Assembly (NCBI GenBank): GCA_025455065.1
Contig: JALONG010000001.1
Location: 1-64,000, forward strand
Direction: 5' to 3'
DNA from: Candidatus Kapaibacterium sp.
GTDB taxonomy: Bacteria; Bacteroidota; Ignavibacteria; Kapaibacteriales; UBA4661
Length of the DNA: 64,000 nucleotides
The position numbers and the translations under genes are program-made. The notes under the pieces are model-generated. The model searched no databases. It saw only the letters and a list, made by a program, of their open reading frames with translations, and was not told the DNA's origin. This document shows, in pieces, positions 1 to 8,483 of the stretch. Every line of letters starts with the position of its first letter. The stretch's first letter is position 1.

Positions 1-514
1 CAAACACTTCTTCAATCGGAATTTCGATTCCCACTGCCGAATCCTGCACCATGCCGGAAGTAAAGGTTTTAGGCGGTGTTTGGGGATGCAGCACGGAAAC
101 AATCTGCAACTCCGGCTGCACTATCCAGCAGGATGTTACACCGTGAGCAAAGTATTTATCGGCTTTGTCGAGCATTTCCACGAGTGTTTGCGAGGGAGAA
201 ATAATTTCAATCGCTACAAGCGGCGGTTCTGCTTTCGCGGCGGGAACACGTTTTGCCCAATCCAGTTCAAAGTACGGATAAATAGCAATGTCCGGCGTTG
301 CTGTTGTTTCTCCGACCACGATAGTCAATTCAGAAAACATTTTGAACTTTTTTTTGTAACGGCTCACTAAGGCTACAATAAGGTTTGCTTGCACAGAGCC
401 GTGTATTTCGTTTGGCATGGGTTTTCCTCGTTCTAATTCATATTCAGAAATACGTTCTTCCTGCTCCAAAAAAGTAACATCATCGTCCAATTCAAGTGTA
501 TGTGCGGCTTCCAT
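1..514 (-). CDS. Uma2 family (DUF820) endonuclease-like protein, 3' end cut by the window
   Basis: The complement reads openly from an ATG at 514 to the window edge, giving at least 171 residues beginning MEAAHTLELDDDVTFLEQEE. It matches the Uma2/DUF820 pattern, a PD-(D/E)XK nuclease-like fold: an N-terminal 'RISEYELERGKPMPN' stretch, then 'TPDIAIYP' carrying the predicted metal-binding Asp, then 'PPLVAIEIISPSQT' with the E-x-(I/V) element, then 'DKADKYFAHGVTSCWIV'. Uma2 proteins are common in multicopy in cyanobacteria and in some FCB bacteria; their cellular role is not settled. A decayed relative lies just upstream at 737-950. Family assignment is firm; function is not known. Confidence 0.8.
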   Translation of the reverse strand, partial: MEAAHTLELDDDVTFLEQEERISEYELERGKPMPNEIHGSVQANLIVALVSRYKKKFKMFSELTIVVGETTATPDIAIYPYFELDWAKRVPAAKAEPPLVAIEIISPSQTLVEMLDKADKYFAHGVTSCWIVQPELQIVSVLHPQTPPKTFTSGMVQDSAVGIEIPIEEVF

Positions 515-611
515 AGCGGTATTCCGTGAAAAATGTGGGACAATTTGACAGGCTAATTTGCGCAATTTTCCTCTCAGTTCAAAAAGGAAAGAACGGCGCA
601 GCGTCAGTGTT

Positions 612-635
612 TTTCAGCGACGATTCCGCGCCGTT
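612..635. repeat. 24-bp intergenic repeat, copy 1
   Basis: A 24-bp sequence containing CAGCGACGATTCCGCGCCG is repeated exactly at 3024-3047. In this copy the closing GCGCCGTT is also the inverse of AACGGCGC about 30 bp earlier (near 591), so a stem is possible. Both copies are intergenic and upstream of rightward-reading sequence. Whether it is a dispersed family cannot be judged from one window. Confidence 0.6.
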
Positions 636-736
636 TGGCGAAGATTATACCCCCACTTCCGCAACACCGAAAAAGCTTTTGCATTCAATACAAAAGAAAA
701 CACTTTGAACAATCAAACATGCTTGGCTTTGATCTC

Positions 737-950
737 GGATGCAGCACGGAAACTGTTTGTGATTTCGGTTGCACAATCCCGCACGATTTCACGCATCATG
801 CAAAGTATTAATGAGCTTTTTAGTGCATTTCGGCGAGTGTTTGTGACGGCGAAATAATTTCAATCGCTACATTCTGCGTGGTTCACCTTTTGCTGCGGGG
901 AAGCACTTTGACCAATCAATCTTAAAGTACGGATAGAAGGTAATATCGGG
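737..950 (-). pseudogene. Decayed Uma2-family gene remnant
   Basis: This stretch aligns base by base with the interior of the Uma2 gene at about 85-300: shared blocks include GGATGCAGCACGGAAAC, GAAATAATTTCAATCGCTAC and AAAGTACGGATA, in the same order and orientation. Small indels break the frame and no open frame spans it. It is best read as the residue of a tandem Uma2 duplicate or a displaced paralogue. The rest of the gene-free stretch 515-952 holds the 24-bp repeat and nothing else recognisable. Confidence 0.75.
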
Positions 951-952
951 AC

Positions 953-1717
953 TTACCTTAATGCAACACTTGCTACAACTGACGCATATTGAGCGTTAGG
1001 GTTCAAAATAAATGAGACACTTATTGGAAGAGACCATCGGTCAGAAATTGGGACAGAATATCTTGCTCGAACGCCGAGAGAACTGATTCCACCTTGCTCT
1101 TGAATAAGGCTGTACGGGGAGGAGTACCACATAGAATTTGATGTAAGCAACGCACCAACAAAAAAGTGTGTTTCTACTTCTGCCAACGATGTTGTGTAGG
1201 AGGCTTCGATGTATGAGGAAAAACGAGGGTCGTTGAAAATATTCATTGCTGCAAATACTTGTATTGGCAAGCCTTTTGGAGCTGTATACAAAAATGCCCC
1301 TTCTAACGTATGTGCGCCTGTGCCATCGTTATTAACCCAAAACCATGACTTACGATTCATTGGGAAATAGTAATCTGTGAGCGTTGGCACAAAACTTCCC
1401 CAGTTCGTTTCAATCGTGTATCCAATTTGTAAAACCGTAGCATTAAAGCCGTTTCCCAGTGCTTGTGTTCCGAAAAATGCGGCATGAAATTTATCCACTC
1501 CAAAACGGCATTGTGCTTGAGCAACGGGCAGTCGTTCCAACGCAATACCGCGCCAAATAAGGCTCGAATGAAATTCTACTTGAAGAGCAATGGTCATTGA
1601 AGGTTCTTGTGCAACACTTTGTGCAAAACATTGAACCGAGAGACGTAAGGCGATTGTTAGTATTAGCATCAGCGTCCCTAACGTATTGATGAAAGCTATG
1701 GTTGAAGGCTTTTGCAT
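953..1717 (-). CDS. Exported outer-membrane beta-barrel-like protein
   Basis: 254 residues. An N-terminal hydrophobic segment (about 8-32, ending CFAQS) looks like a signal peptide. The rest alternates short polar and aromatic/hydrophobic stretches, as in 'YTIETNWGSFVPTLTDYYF', and ends in a strand-like 'YASVVASVALR', as expected for a small outer-membrane barrel. No specific family was recognised. It lies only 11 bp after the ada stop on the same strand, with AAGGA about 7 bp before its ATG, so it is probably co-transcribed with ada. Role unknown; a functional link to alkylation repair is not implied. Confidence 0.65.
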   Translation of the reverse strand: MQKPSTIAFINTLGTLMLILTIALRLSVQCFAQSVAQEPSMTIALQVEFHSSLIWRGIALERLPVAQAQCRFGVDKFHAAFFGTQALGNGFNATVLQIGYTIETNWGSFVPTLTDYYFPMNRKSWFWVNNDGTGAHTLEGAFLYTAPKGLPIQVFAAMNIFNDPRFSSYIEASYTTSLAEVETHFFVGALLTSNSMWYSSPYSLIQEQGGISSLGVRARYSVPISDRWSLPISVSFILNPNAQYASVVASVALR

Positions 1718-1728
1718 GATATTTTTCC

Positions 1729-2796
1729 TTAAAAAATTGTTTTGGATGGTATATTTTTCGTCGTTGTTTGTTCAAAATCAAGCAACCATTTTTTACGATG
1801 CACCCCACCACCATAGCCCTTTAATGCGCCATTTTCGCCAATAACACGATGACAGGGAATAAGAATAGCAATGCGATTCATACCGTTGGCATGAGCGACG
1901 GCTCGAACAGCATTCGGCATTCCCAGAAGTATCGATTGCTGCTTATAGGAGATTGTTTGCCCGAAAGGAATAGTTTGCAAAGTCTTCCATACAGTAGTTT
2001 GAAATTCCGACGCAGGAGCATGAAGAGCGCACGAGAACTGCGTTCGTTTTGCGGCAAAATATTCTTGCAGTTCTTGCTCAAGTTGCAATAGATGTATGTT
2101 GGATTGAGAGGGTAAGAGTGTTGCGTCAAGTCGCTGCATTATATCTCGGAGTTCTTGTTCGAGCATTCTTCTATCCAAAAACTCCAGTAAACATATTCCT
2201 TCAGGCGATGCGCAAGCAAGCATTGGTCCAAGCGGCGTGAGAATACGGGTATAATAAATTACAAGACTGTACCGTGCAGAGCGTGGTGATTTCTCAAAAA
2301 TTTCTCGAAAGCGTGTATTGAAGCCACTGAGAGAGTTATACCCCACATCAAAAGCACTTGCCGTTATACTTTCTCCCTCGTGAATTTGCGTAAATGCGTG
2401 TCCCACACGCATCATTCGTTGGTAGGCCTGAAAGGTCATATTATGGTGCTTCTTAAACCATCGACGAATTGTATGCGGCTCTAGTCCTCGTGTTGCAATA
2501 TCGCAATCTTTAATTTTGGCAAAAGGATTCTGTGCAATTTCATCTAAAAGTTTTTGAATCTCTGTCGGTGTTTCTCCCAATGGAAGCATTGGCTGGCATA
2601 CCTTACACGGTCTGTAACCATGTTGCATTGCGAGCGTTGGTGTAGAATAAAATTCAACATTTTCACGCTTTGGTTTCCTTGCGGTGCAGCTTGGTTTGCA
2701 AAAAATCCCCGTTGTTTTGACTGCCGTTACAAAAATGCCTTCAAAAGAAACATCTTTGTCCAAAATCGCTTGATACATCCGTTCTGCTGTTAGCAT
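1729..2796 (-). CDS. ada: Bifunctional Ada: methyl-phosphotriester sensor, AraC regulator and O6-methylguanine-DNA methyltransferase
   Basis: 355 residues from the ATG at 2796; a longer reading begins with TTG at 2820 and is less likely. Domains in order: Ada zinc domain with the four Cys ligands in FCKPSC and RPCKVC (about C33, C37, C64, C67); an AraC-type helix-turn-helix ('GHAFTQIHEGESITASAFD', 'GYNSLSGFNTRFREIF'); and the methyltransferase domain with the acceptor Cys in IPCHRVIG (about C315) and 'FGQTISYKQ'. Length and order match E. coli Ada. The protein removes methyl groups from DNA onto its own cysteines, and the methylated N-terminal domain then activates adaptive-response promoters. 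An outer-membrane protein gene follows closely and may share its transcript. Confidence 0.95.
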   Translation of the reverse strand: MLTAERMYQAILDKDVSFEGIFVTAVKTTGIFCKPSCTARKPKRENVEFYSTPTLAMQHGYRPCKVCQPMLPLGETPTEIQKLLDEIAQNPFAKIKDCDIATRGLEPHTIRRWFKKHHNMTFQAYQRMMRVGHAFTQIHEGESITASAFDVGYNSLSGFNTRFREIFEKSPRSARYSLVIYYTRILTPLGPMLACASPEGICLLEFLDRRMLEQELRDIMQRLDATLLPSQSNIHLLQLEQELQEYFAAKRTQFSCALHAPASEFQTTVWKTLQTIPFGQTISYKQQSILLGMPNAVRAVAHANGMNRIAILIPCHRVIGENGALKGYGGGVHRKKWLLDFEQTTTKNIPSKTIF

Positions 2797-2874
2797 AAAA
2801 AGCTTTGAAATGTGGTTCAATCAATGATTTGGTGCAAATCTACGCCAGGAAGATTCACAGAAACTACCGAAAAT

Positions 2875-2903
2875 TTGACAAGTATTTTTTTGCACATTAT
2901 CTT
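2875..2903 (+). promoter_or_regulatory. Candidate promoter for the LytS/LytTR pair
   Basis: TTGACA (2875-2880), 17 bp, then TATCTT (2898-2903), about 190 bp before the kinase start, in the divergent ada/kinase gap. This fits a sigma-70-type promoter. Bacteroidota-type sigma factors use other boxes, so this is a guess from sequence alone. Confidence 0.3.
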
Positions 2904-3023
2904 TTCATCGCTCATTGCCAATCATTACGTACTGCGCCTTGCGGCATAGCTCATATGAAGTATTGAAGCAGTGTTCACGATACTTCTGTACGTTAGCTTT
3001 GGTTCACGGGGCGTATTATTCCC

Positions 3024-3047
3024 TTTCAGCGACGATTCCGCGCCGTT
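3024..3047. repeat. 24-bp intergenic repeat, copy 2
   Basis: Exact copy of the 24-bp sequence at 612-635, same orientation, about 50 bp before the sensor kinase start. Flanking bases differ, which argues for a short dispersed element rather than a recent large duplication. Confidence 0.6.
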
Positions 3048-3095
3048 CAGCGATTTTCCCTTTCCCGCACTCAAAATTTCCGTAGCTTGCGTGGC

Positions 3096-4322
3096 ATGGA
3101 AACCTTTTTTACCAATATCGTCTTTTCCAATGTCCGCTCGTGGCGTGTGGTGCGGCATACAGCCTTTTGGCTGTGGTGGGTGATGTTTTTGTCGTGGCTC
3201 TATGCTGTGAAACTGGCACAGGTGAACACGCAAACGCTTTGGGGCGTGAATACCGCCTATTGGCTATCGTTTGTGGAAACGCTGGTCTATCTGCCTTGTC
3301 ATCTGCTCGTAACGTACAGCCTACTCTACGTCGTGATTTTGCGGTTCTTCCTTCAACAACGCTTTGTGGCTGTCGCCTTGGGCTTTGTTGTCACATACGC
3401 CGCAGCAGTGCTGCTTTCGCTGCCAATTACCTTTTTCATTACCATTCCGCTTCGCACAGCATTTGGGTTTGAACCGCCTTGGAACAGCGTTTTTGCGTCG
3501 TTTTCGACGGCGGTCAAAGGTGGAAGTTCGGTGTTGGGATTTGCTATTGGCATCAAACTGCTCAAACTCTGGTACGAAAAGCAGCGCGACAATCAACTTC
3601 TCACGCAAAAAAACCTTGAAGCCGAGTTGCAGAGCCTGAAAGCGCAGATTCACCCGCATTTTCTTTTCAACACCCTGAACAGCGTCTATGCTCTCACGCT
3701 GGAGCGCACCTTTTCGGGCATGGAAGCCGCATCGGAAGCGGTCTTGCGGCTTTCTGCCATGCTTCGCACAATGCTCTACGACGGCGCACAGGAACGTATT
3801 CCGCTCCGCACAGAACTTGACCTTATTCGCAATTACATCGAACTTGAGCGTTTGCGCTACGGAGACCGCGTTGATGTCTCGCTGGCGTGGAATAATGCGG
3901 ATTCGGAGGAGTTTAGTCTTGCCCCGCTTGTGCTTTTGCCGTTTGTGGAGAACGCCTTCAAGCACGGTGTAAGCGCAAGCACGGAAGCGGCGTGGGTGAG
4001 CCTTGAAACCAGCATCAAATCGAATGTTCTGACGTTTCGCCTTGTGAACAGCAAGCCGGAAGCCTCTCTTGCAATAGCAAACAATCTTCAAGAATACGCA
4101 GCAAGCACTATTCCAAGCGGCTTGGGGTTGATGAACGTCCGCAAACGTTTGGAACTGCTCTATCCCGACAAGCACACGCTTCGCATCAATGATGACGGTG
4201 AGACCTTTGTTGTGGCTTTGACGCTTGTTCTTAATCCAAGCAACCAAGCACTAAGCAGCAAAGCACTAAGTAACCAAGCACTAAGTAACCAAACAACGAC
4301 CCATGCGCTGTATCCTCATTGA
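3096..4322 (+). CDS. LytS/YpdA-type sensor histidine kinase (His_kinase family)
   Basis: 408 residues from ATG 3096; a TTG nine bases earlier is in frame but less likely. The N-terminal part has four hydrophobic membrane segments (about 18-165). A short coiled region leads to the phospho-acceptor motif 'QIHPHFLFNTLNS' with His about 186. The HATPase follows: 'LVLLPFVENAFKHGV' (N box) and 'GLGLMNVRKRLELLY' (G box). Such kinases lack a classical HisKA helix pair and usually signal to a LytTR regulator, which is the next gene, overlapping by 20 bp. The C-terminal tail is a tandem pentapeptide-like repeat (see 4242-4286) just before the overlap. The stimulus is unknown. Confidence 0.9.
   Translation: METFFTNIVFSNVRSWRVVRHTAFWLWWVMFLSWLYAVKLAQVNTQTLWGVNTAYWLSFVETLVYLPCHLLVTYSLLYVVILRFFLQQRFVAVALGFVVTYAAAVLLSLPITFFITIPLRTAFGFEPPWNSVFASFSTAVKGGSSVLGFAIGIKLLKLWYEKQRDNQLLTQKNLEAELQSLKAQIHPHFLFNTLNSVYALTLERTFSGMEAASEAVLRLSAMLRTMLYDGAQERIPLRTELDLIRNYIELERLRYGDRVDVSLAWNNADSEEFSLAPLVLLPFVENAFKHGVSASTEAAWVSLETSIKSNVLTFRLVNSKPEASLAIANNLQEYAASTIPSGLGLMNVRKRLELLYPDKHTLRINDDGETFVVALTLVLNPSNQALSSKALSNQALSNQTTTHALYPH
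4242..4286 (+). repeat. 3 x 15-bp in-frame tandem repeat at the kinase C-terminus
   Basis: Three consecutive 15-bp units related to AACCAAGCACTAAGT encode SNQAL/SSKAL-type pentapeptides. Units 1 and 3 differ at one base; unit 2 differs more. The repeat ends just before the start of the response regulator, so unit gain or loss would move the kinase stop and the coupled start together without breaking the frame. Confidence 0.8.
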
Positions 4323-5049
4323 CGACGAACCCCGCGCTTTAGACGTGCTGGAACGCCATATTTACGCGCTGCCGTCTTTGTGCCTTGTAGCCAAGTGTGG
4401 AAGCGCGGTGCAGGCATTTGAGGTGCTTCAGCGTGAGGCGTTACGAGGTGAGGCTGTTGAATTGATGTTGTTGGATATTACCATGCCACAGCTCACGGGA
4501 CTAGATTTTCTGCGGTCTTTAGACAAACCTCCGCTTACTATTCTCACAACGGCATACCAAGAATACGCCTTGCAAGGCTATGATTTGGATGTGGTTGATT
4601 ACCTTTTGAAACCGATTTCCTTCGACCGTTTTTTACGCGCCGTGCAGAAAGCCGGGCGGCGTTTGCAGAAAACGGAAGTATTGCCTCCGCTCACCACAAG
4701 TACGAATGCGCCCTCCACGCCTCCAAGCGATGAGCGTTTTTTGTATTTTCGGGTAGAGCGGAAAATGGTCAAAGTTTTTCTGCGGGATATTTGCGTGGTG
4801 GAAAGCCTGAAAGATTACGTGCAGATTATCGTTCAGACTCCGCATGGTGGCTGGCAAAAGCTCATCACCAAGCAAAGCATGAACGCGCTTGAACTCATGC
4901 TGCCGTCGGAGGAGTTCGTGCGCGTCCACCGCTCGTACATTGTGGCGGTGAAAAAAATTTCCTCCTACACCGCATCTACACTGGATATTGCGGGGATGGC
5001 GATACCGATTGGGCGGGGGTTTAAGGGGAATGTGGTGGATGTGTTGTGA
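4303..5049 (+). CDS. LytTR-family DNA-binding response regulator
   Basis: 248 residues. The receiver domain (about 1-120) has the acidic pair D7-D8, the phospho-acceptor D58 in 'LMLLDITMP', a conserved Thr region 'ILTTAYQEYAL' and the Lys in 'DYLLKPISF'. After a linker of about 20 residues comes a LytTR domain (about 145-248) with 'VESLKDYVQI' and 'FVRVHRSYIVAVKKI', typical of the AgrA/LytR DNA-binding fold. The start lies inside the kinase gene, so translation is probably coupled. LytTR regulators usually bind repeated sites upstream of targets; no target could be assigned here. Confidence 0.92.
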   Translation: MRCILIDDEPRALDVLERHIYALPSLCLVAKCGSAVQAFEVLQREALRGEAVELMLLDITMPQLTGLDFLRSLDKPPLTILTTAYQEYALQGYDLDVVDYLLKPISFDRFLRAVQKAGRRLQKTEVLPPLTTSTNAPSTPPSDERFLYFRVERKMVKVFLRDICVVESLKDYVQIIVQTPHGGWQKLITKQSMNALELMLPSEEFVRVHRSYIVAVKKISSYTASTLDIAGMAIPIGRGFKGNVVDVL

Positions 5050-5061
5050 AGCGCAATCGCA

Positions 5062-7263
5062 CTATTCTTCCATGCGTATCTGCGCAAGGGCAGCATGAGT
5101 TTCTTCAATTGTTTTCACTAACTCCTCGGTAACTGTTTTGACTTCATCACCCATTCTCAAATACTCATCTGGGAATTCACTGCGGAGAAAGTGCATGAGG
5201 GCATACCATATTGGTTTATGGCTCTCTTTTAACCGAGGAAATTGAAAGAGTGAAAGCGCAACGTGGTATTGGCGATAAATGAGAAGCCGGAATAGAATAA
5301 GCCAAATTGCTATATAGTAATGAGTGTAAACTCGTTCAATTTGTAAGACGCAACTCATTCTTTCTTGAATTTCCGAAAACGGTAATTGCGGATGTTTCGT
5401 GAGAATCCAAAACAAATGCTCTTGAATAGTTTCTTCATGCTGTGGCGCGTTTACAAGTGCTTTAGTTAGTTGTTTTGTAAGCGTTTTGTTATTCCAGAAA
5501 AACCCCTCAAGAAGATACACTATTAAAACTACTTGAATAGCCTCAAAACTACCTTGTTGCATTGCCTTCTGTAAATATGGCATCCCGTCTCTTGCTTTTT
5601 TCAACTTACAATACATGAGACCAATTCCGTAAAGTGTTTCTGCATCTTGATGACGAATATCTTTCAATATTGTAATTGCCTCATGAATGTTCACTTCATT
5701 GAGAAGTTCGCGTTTGCCTTGGTCAAGTGCTTGTTTAATCAACTTTTTAGCTTTGAGCAGTAAATTATAATCTGATTCCGAAAGATTCTCCGCTAAACTT
5801 GGTGAATGCTGCAAAAGGTATTGCTTGGTCGTAGATAATAATTCGTCTTGTATTTCATGGGGCAATTTCCCCGATTGCGCAAGCCCTTCAGCAAGCAAAT
5901 ACGCATAGCGAGGGTAAAGTTCCTGACCATTTTGTATGGAAGAAACAAGCCCTGATGCCCTTTCGTTGAGCATATCTTCCGGCAATATCTCAAGAAATCG
6001 CACAAACCAAATGACACTACGCTTGCCATCTTTCCTCCCATTTCGCATCAAATACCAGATATTAAAAAATCGCTCCTGCAACCGATAAAAATAGTTTTTC
6101 GTGCTGGTCGGGACTTTTTCGATAATGCCCTGCTGCTCAAGCGTGTTCAACTGTGCCGAAATCACCTTGCTTTCAAGCCGTGTGGAGGCAGTAAGCTCTT
6201 TCACACTCACAGCATCCCACGCCAGCGCGACGGCATCCACCACCACGCGCTGCTGCGTCGGCAAATCATCCACACGCTGCCCGTAAAATGGGGTTAGTTG
6301 GTCTAAAAGCCGCTCCAAATCTTGCATGGTGTCCCCACCTGTGTTATCGGCAAAAATATCAAACAGCAAAACCATCGTGCGCGGAAAACCGCCCGTCAGA
6401 GTGCGCAGAATCTCCACTCGGCGCGGCTGTTCGTTGATGATGCGCAGCACATTTTCTCGCTCGTTTGCGGGGCGATATTGCGCTAGATTCTTGAGCAGTT
6501 CAATAGTTTCCGCCTGCTTCAGCCCTTTTAGCTGCACAGTGGCAAAAAAATCAAAGAAGGGTTTGTCGTAACGGTAGGTGTGTTCCAAAACACTCGCCGA
6601 AGCAGCAATTATCAGGATTTCAGGACACGTCATCAACAATTCACGGAGGCGTTGATGCTCTTGTTTGCTGAATTTATCCAACATCACACCAAAATTATCA
6701 ACAAGCAGCACCAGTCTTTTCTTCCGCTCTCTGAGCGGGCGCAAGAGGTACTCAAAAGCGCGGTCTTCGTAATCCTTATCGTAGAAATGCTTCTCCGCTT
6801 CGTCATAGACACCGCTCCAATCCTTACCGTATTCGTCCTGCAAGATTCCCAGCACTTTTTCCCACAGGCGCGATAGCTTGAAAATACCATGCTGCTCTTC
6901 GTTCAAACGCACCGCAACGATGCGCTTCTGCACCTCCGCATCGGCGCACAGTTCATCGTAAATTTTAAGCAAAAGCGTGGTTTTTCCGCTTCCGCGCACT
7001 CCCTGAATAAGCCAATGCTGCGGTAGAGTATTTACCGGATGCTCCGCAATATCCTTGAAAATCCGCTCAAAGAGTGGCTTCCGCACCACAAAGAGCGCGT
7101 TACGCTCTTCGGGTGTGAGTTGGTCGGGATTGAAGGCGCGGGCAACGATTTTTTTATGCAACATTGGATGCTGGTCTGCGGGGTCGCTACTTGCTTTTAC
7201 GCTTGTTTTGCTAACCGTTTTGCTTGCCGTTTTGCCATTCGGCATTTGTTTAGTGCGCGACAT
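5062..7263 (-). CDS. P-loop ATPase with winged helix and long helical/TPR-like C-terminus
   Basis: 733 residues from ATG 7263, chosen because GGAGG lies 4 bp before it; an open frame continues upstream to 7356 but would overlap the preceding gene by over 100 bp. Walker A is GVRGSGKTT (about 87-95). A Walker B-like 'RLVLLVDNFG' follows, then 'TLTGGFPRTMVLLFDIF' and a winged-helix-like part ('VVVDAVALAWDAVSVKELTA'). The last half is alpha-helical with TPR/Sel1-like elements ('ETLYGIGLMYCKLKKARDG'). The general type is the STAND/archaeal-ATPase-like group. Its start overlaps the end of a second ATPase gene by 14 bp, so both are made together. Substrate and role are unknown; sensing or defence is possible but unproven. 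Confidence 0.75.
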   Translation of the reverse strand: MSRTKQMPNGKTASKTVSKTSVKASSDPADQHPMLHKKIVARAFNPDQLTPEERNALFVVRKPLFERIFKDIAEHPVNTLPQHWLIQGVRGSGKTTLLLKIYDELCADAEVQKRIVAVRLNEEQHGIFKLSRLWEKVLGILQDEYGKDWSGVYDEAEKHFYDKDYEDRAFEYLLRPLRERKKRLVLLVDNFGVMLDKFSKQEHQRLRELLMTCPEILIIAASASVLEHTYRYDKPFFDFFATVQLKGLKQAETIELLKNLAQYRPANERENVLRIINEQPRRVEILRTLTGGFPRTMVLLFDIFADNTGGDTMQDLERLLDQLTPFYGQRVDDLPTQQRVVVDAVALAWDAVSVKELTASTRLESKVISAQLNTLEQQGIIEKVPTSTKNYFYRLQERFFNIWYLMRNGRKDGKRSVIWFVRFLEILPEDMLNERASGLVSSIQNGQELYPRYAYLLAEGLAQSGKLPHEIQDELLSTTKQYLLQHSPSLAENLSESDYNLLLKAKKLIKQALDQGKRELLNEVNIHEAITILKDIRHQDAETLYGIGLMYCKLKKARDGMPYLQKAMQQGSFEAIQVVLIVYLLEGFFWNNKTLTKQLTKALVNAPQHEETIQEHLFWILTKHPQLPFSEIQERMSCVLQIERVYTHYYIAIWLILFRLLIYRQYHVALSLFQFPRLKESHKPIWYALMHFLRSEFPDEYLRMGDEVKTVTEELVKTIEETHAALAQIRMEE

Positions 7264-8467
7264 TGTTCCTCCACCAATCTTGAAGCATCGGGGAGACAAA
7301 CCGATACGACACGCCAAAGCCCGTTCTACCTTCGATTTGAACAATATAGCCGTCATGCGTGAGTGCGGCGATGATTGATTTGTGCTGCTCTATGCTGAAT
7401 TTTTGTGCAAGGTCGCTTATCTCCGCCGCATCAATCGTGTCTTTCGTCGCAGCAGCATTCAAAACAGCCATAACAAACGCCCGCTCATCACCCTTAAACG
7501 CCTTGCGCAAACGCTCTTCCCACCACACGAAATACTGACGATTGCTCAAAACGTGGTTGTAGGCAAGCGTGATAATGTCAGGCGAAAGCCGTGAAACCTC
7601 GTTCTCAGCCGTGTAGGTGTGCAATTCGGCTAAGAGAATTTGTAGATAATACGGCACCAACCAGCGAATTTGTTGCAAAATCTGAGCAATAATCTCATCG
7701 GTAAATTCATTGTGCGCAAGAGAATACGCCGGATGCGCTACGATGCTGCGAATCATGGACTCCGCTTCTTCCTTGCGAAGCGGCTGCAAATGGCTTGTGC
7801 GCACATCATTGATTGCGTTGCTTGCACCAAGCCTTTCGGCAACGTATTCCAAGCCAATCGAACCGCAGTAGAGAAACTGCACCTTTGCGCTGATAGCCCT
7901 ATTTTGACGAAGTTCACGATGCGCCAAAAGCAGCATTTTCGCGTCGTCTGGGGTCTTGTCGGCAATATTTTGTACGGCTTGAGCAAATTCATCTATCATT
8001 ATCACCAGCCGTTCGCCGTCGGGAATATTTTTGACTATTCGTCCCAAAAGCCGCTCAAATGCTTTGTGTGGAAGCATTTTTTCTCCTTCTGTAAATTCAA
8101 ATTTGCCGACTGCATCACCACCAATACTCCGAATGCGTTTCAAGAATCCTCGCGTTTTTTCACCAACGCGAATACTGGTGGAAGTATATTCATCATCATG
8201 CAAAAGTGCGCTGGCAAGACGCGAGAAAAAATCCTCAACGCTTGATACAGACTCCACTTCAAGGAAGAGTAATGCTTTATCTTCTTGCGGATTATCTTGC
8301 AAATAGTAGAGAAGCGAAGTCTTGCCGGAACGACGCGGAGCAACGAATAAAATATGTTCACCAGAAGCCAAAGCATCCCACAGTTTTTTGGTTTCACGCG
8401 GGCGCTCAAAGAAATTGTCCTTGTCTGCGGTTTGCCCGACGAGGTTTTTGATTGGTTTTATCATCAT
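7250..8467 (-). CDS. P-loop ATPase of the archaeal-ATPase-like group
   Basis: 405 residues; ATG codons at 8467 and 8464 are both usable. Walker A APRRSGKTS spans 43-51; Walker B-like 'RLVIMIDEFAQAV' is near 150-165. The C-terminal part holds a winged-helix-like region ending in 'SYRFVSPMLQDWWRNN', a signature seen at the end of many prokaryotic AAA-type ATPases of this group. It is the first gene of a two-ATPase unit and is read away from a region carrying three regularly spaced inverted repeats at 8484-8564, which probably control it. Such ATPases are often linked to mobile or defence functions, but nothing in the sequence gives a substrate. Confidence 0.8.
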   Translation of the reverse strand: MMIKPIKNLVGQTADKDNFFERPRETKKLWDALASGEHILFVAPRRSGKTSLLYYLQDNPQEDKALLFLEVESVSSVEDFFSRLASALLHDDEYTSTSIRVGEKTRGFLKRIRSIGGDAVGKFEFTEGEKMLPHKAFERLLGRIVKNIPDGERLVIMIDEFAQAVQNIADKTPDDAKMLLLAHRELRQNRAISAKVQFLYCGSIGLEYVAERLGASNAINDVRTSHLQPLRKEEAESMIRSIVAHPAYSLAHNEFTDEIIAQILQQIRWLVPYYLQILLAELHTYTAENEVSRLSPDIITLAYNHVLSNRQYFVWWEERLRKAFKGDERAFVMAVLNAAATKDTIDAAEISDLAQKFSIEQHKSIIAALTHDGYIVQIEGRTGFGVSYRFVSPMLQDWWRNNVAH

Positions 8468-8483
8468 GGTTTACCGATGAATT

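Noticed and set aside
3321-4247. 308-residue leftward reading frame
   Set aside because: It is antisense to the well-supported LytS-type kinase and has no recognisable protein features.
7670-8245. 191-residue rightward frame inside the ATPase gene
   Set aside because: Antisense shadow of the 405-residue ATPase, which has clear Walker motifs.
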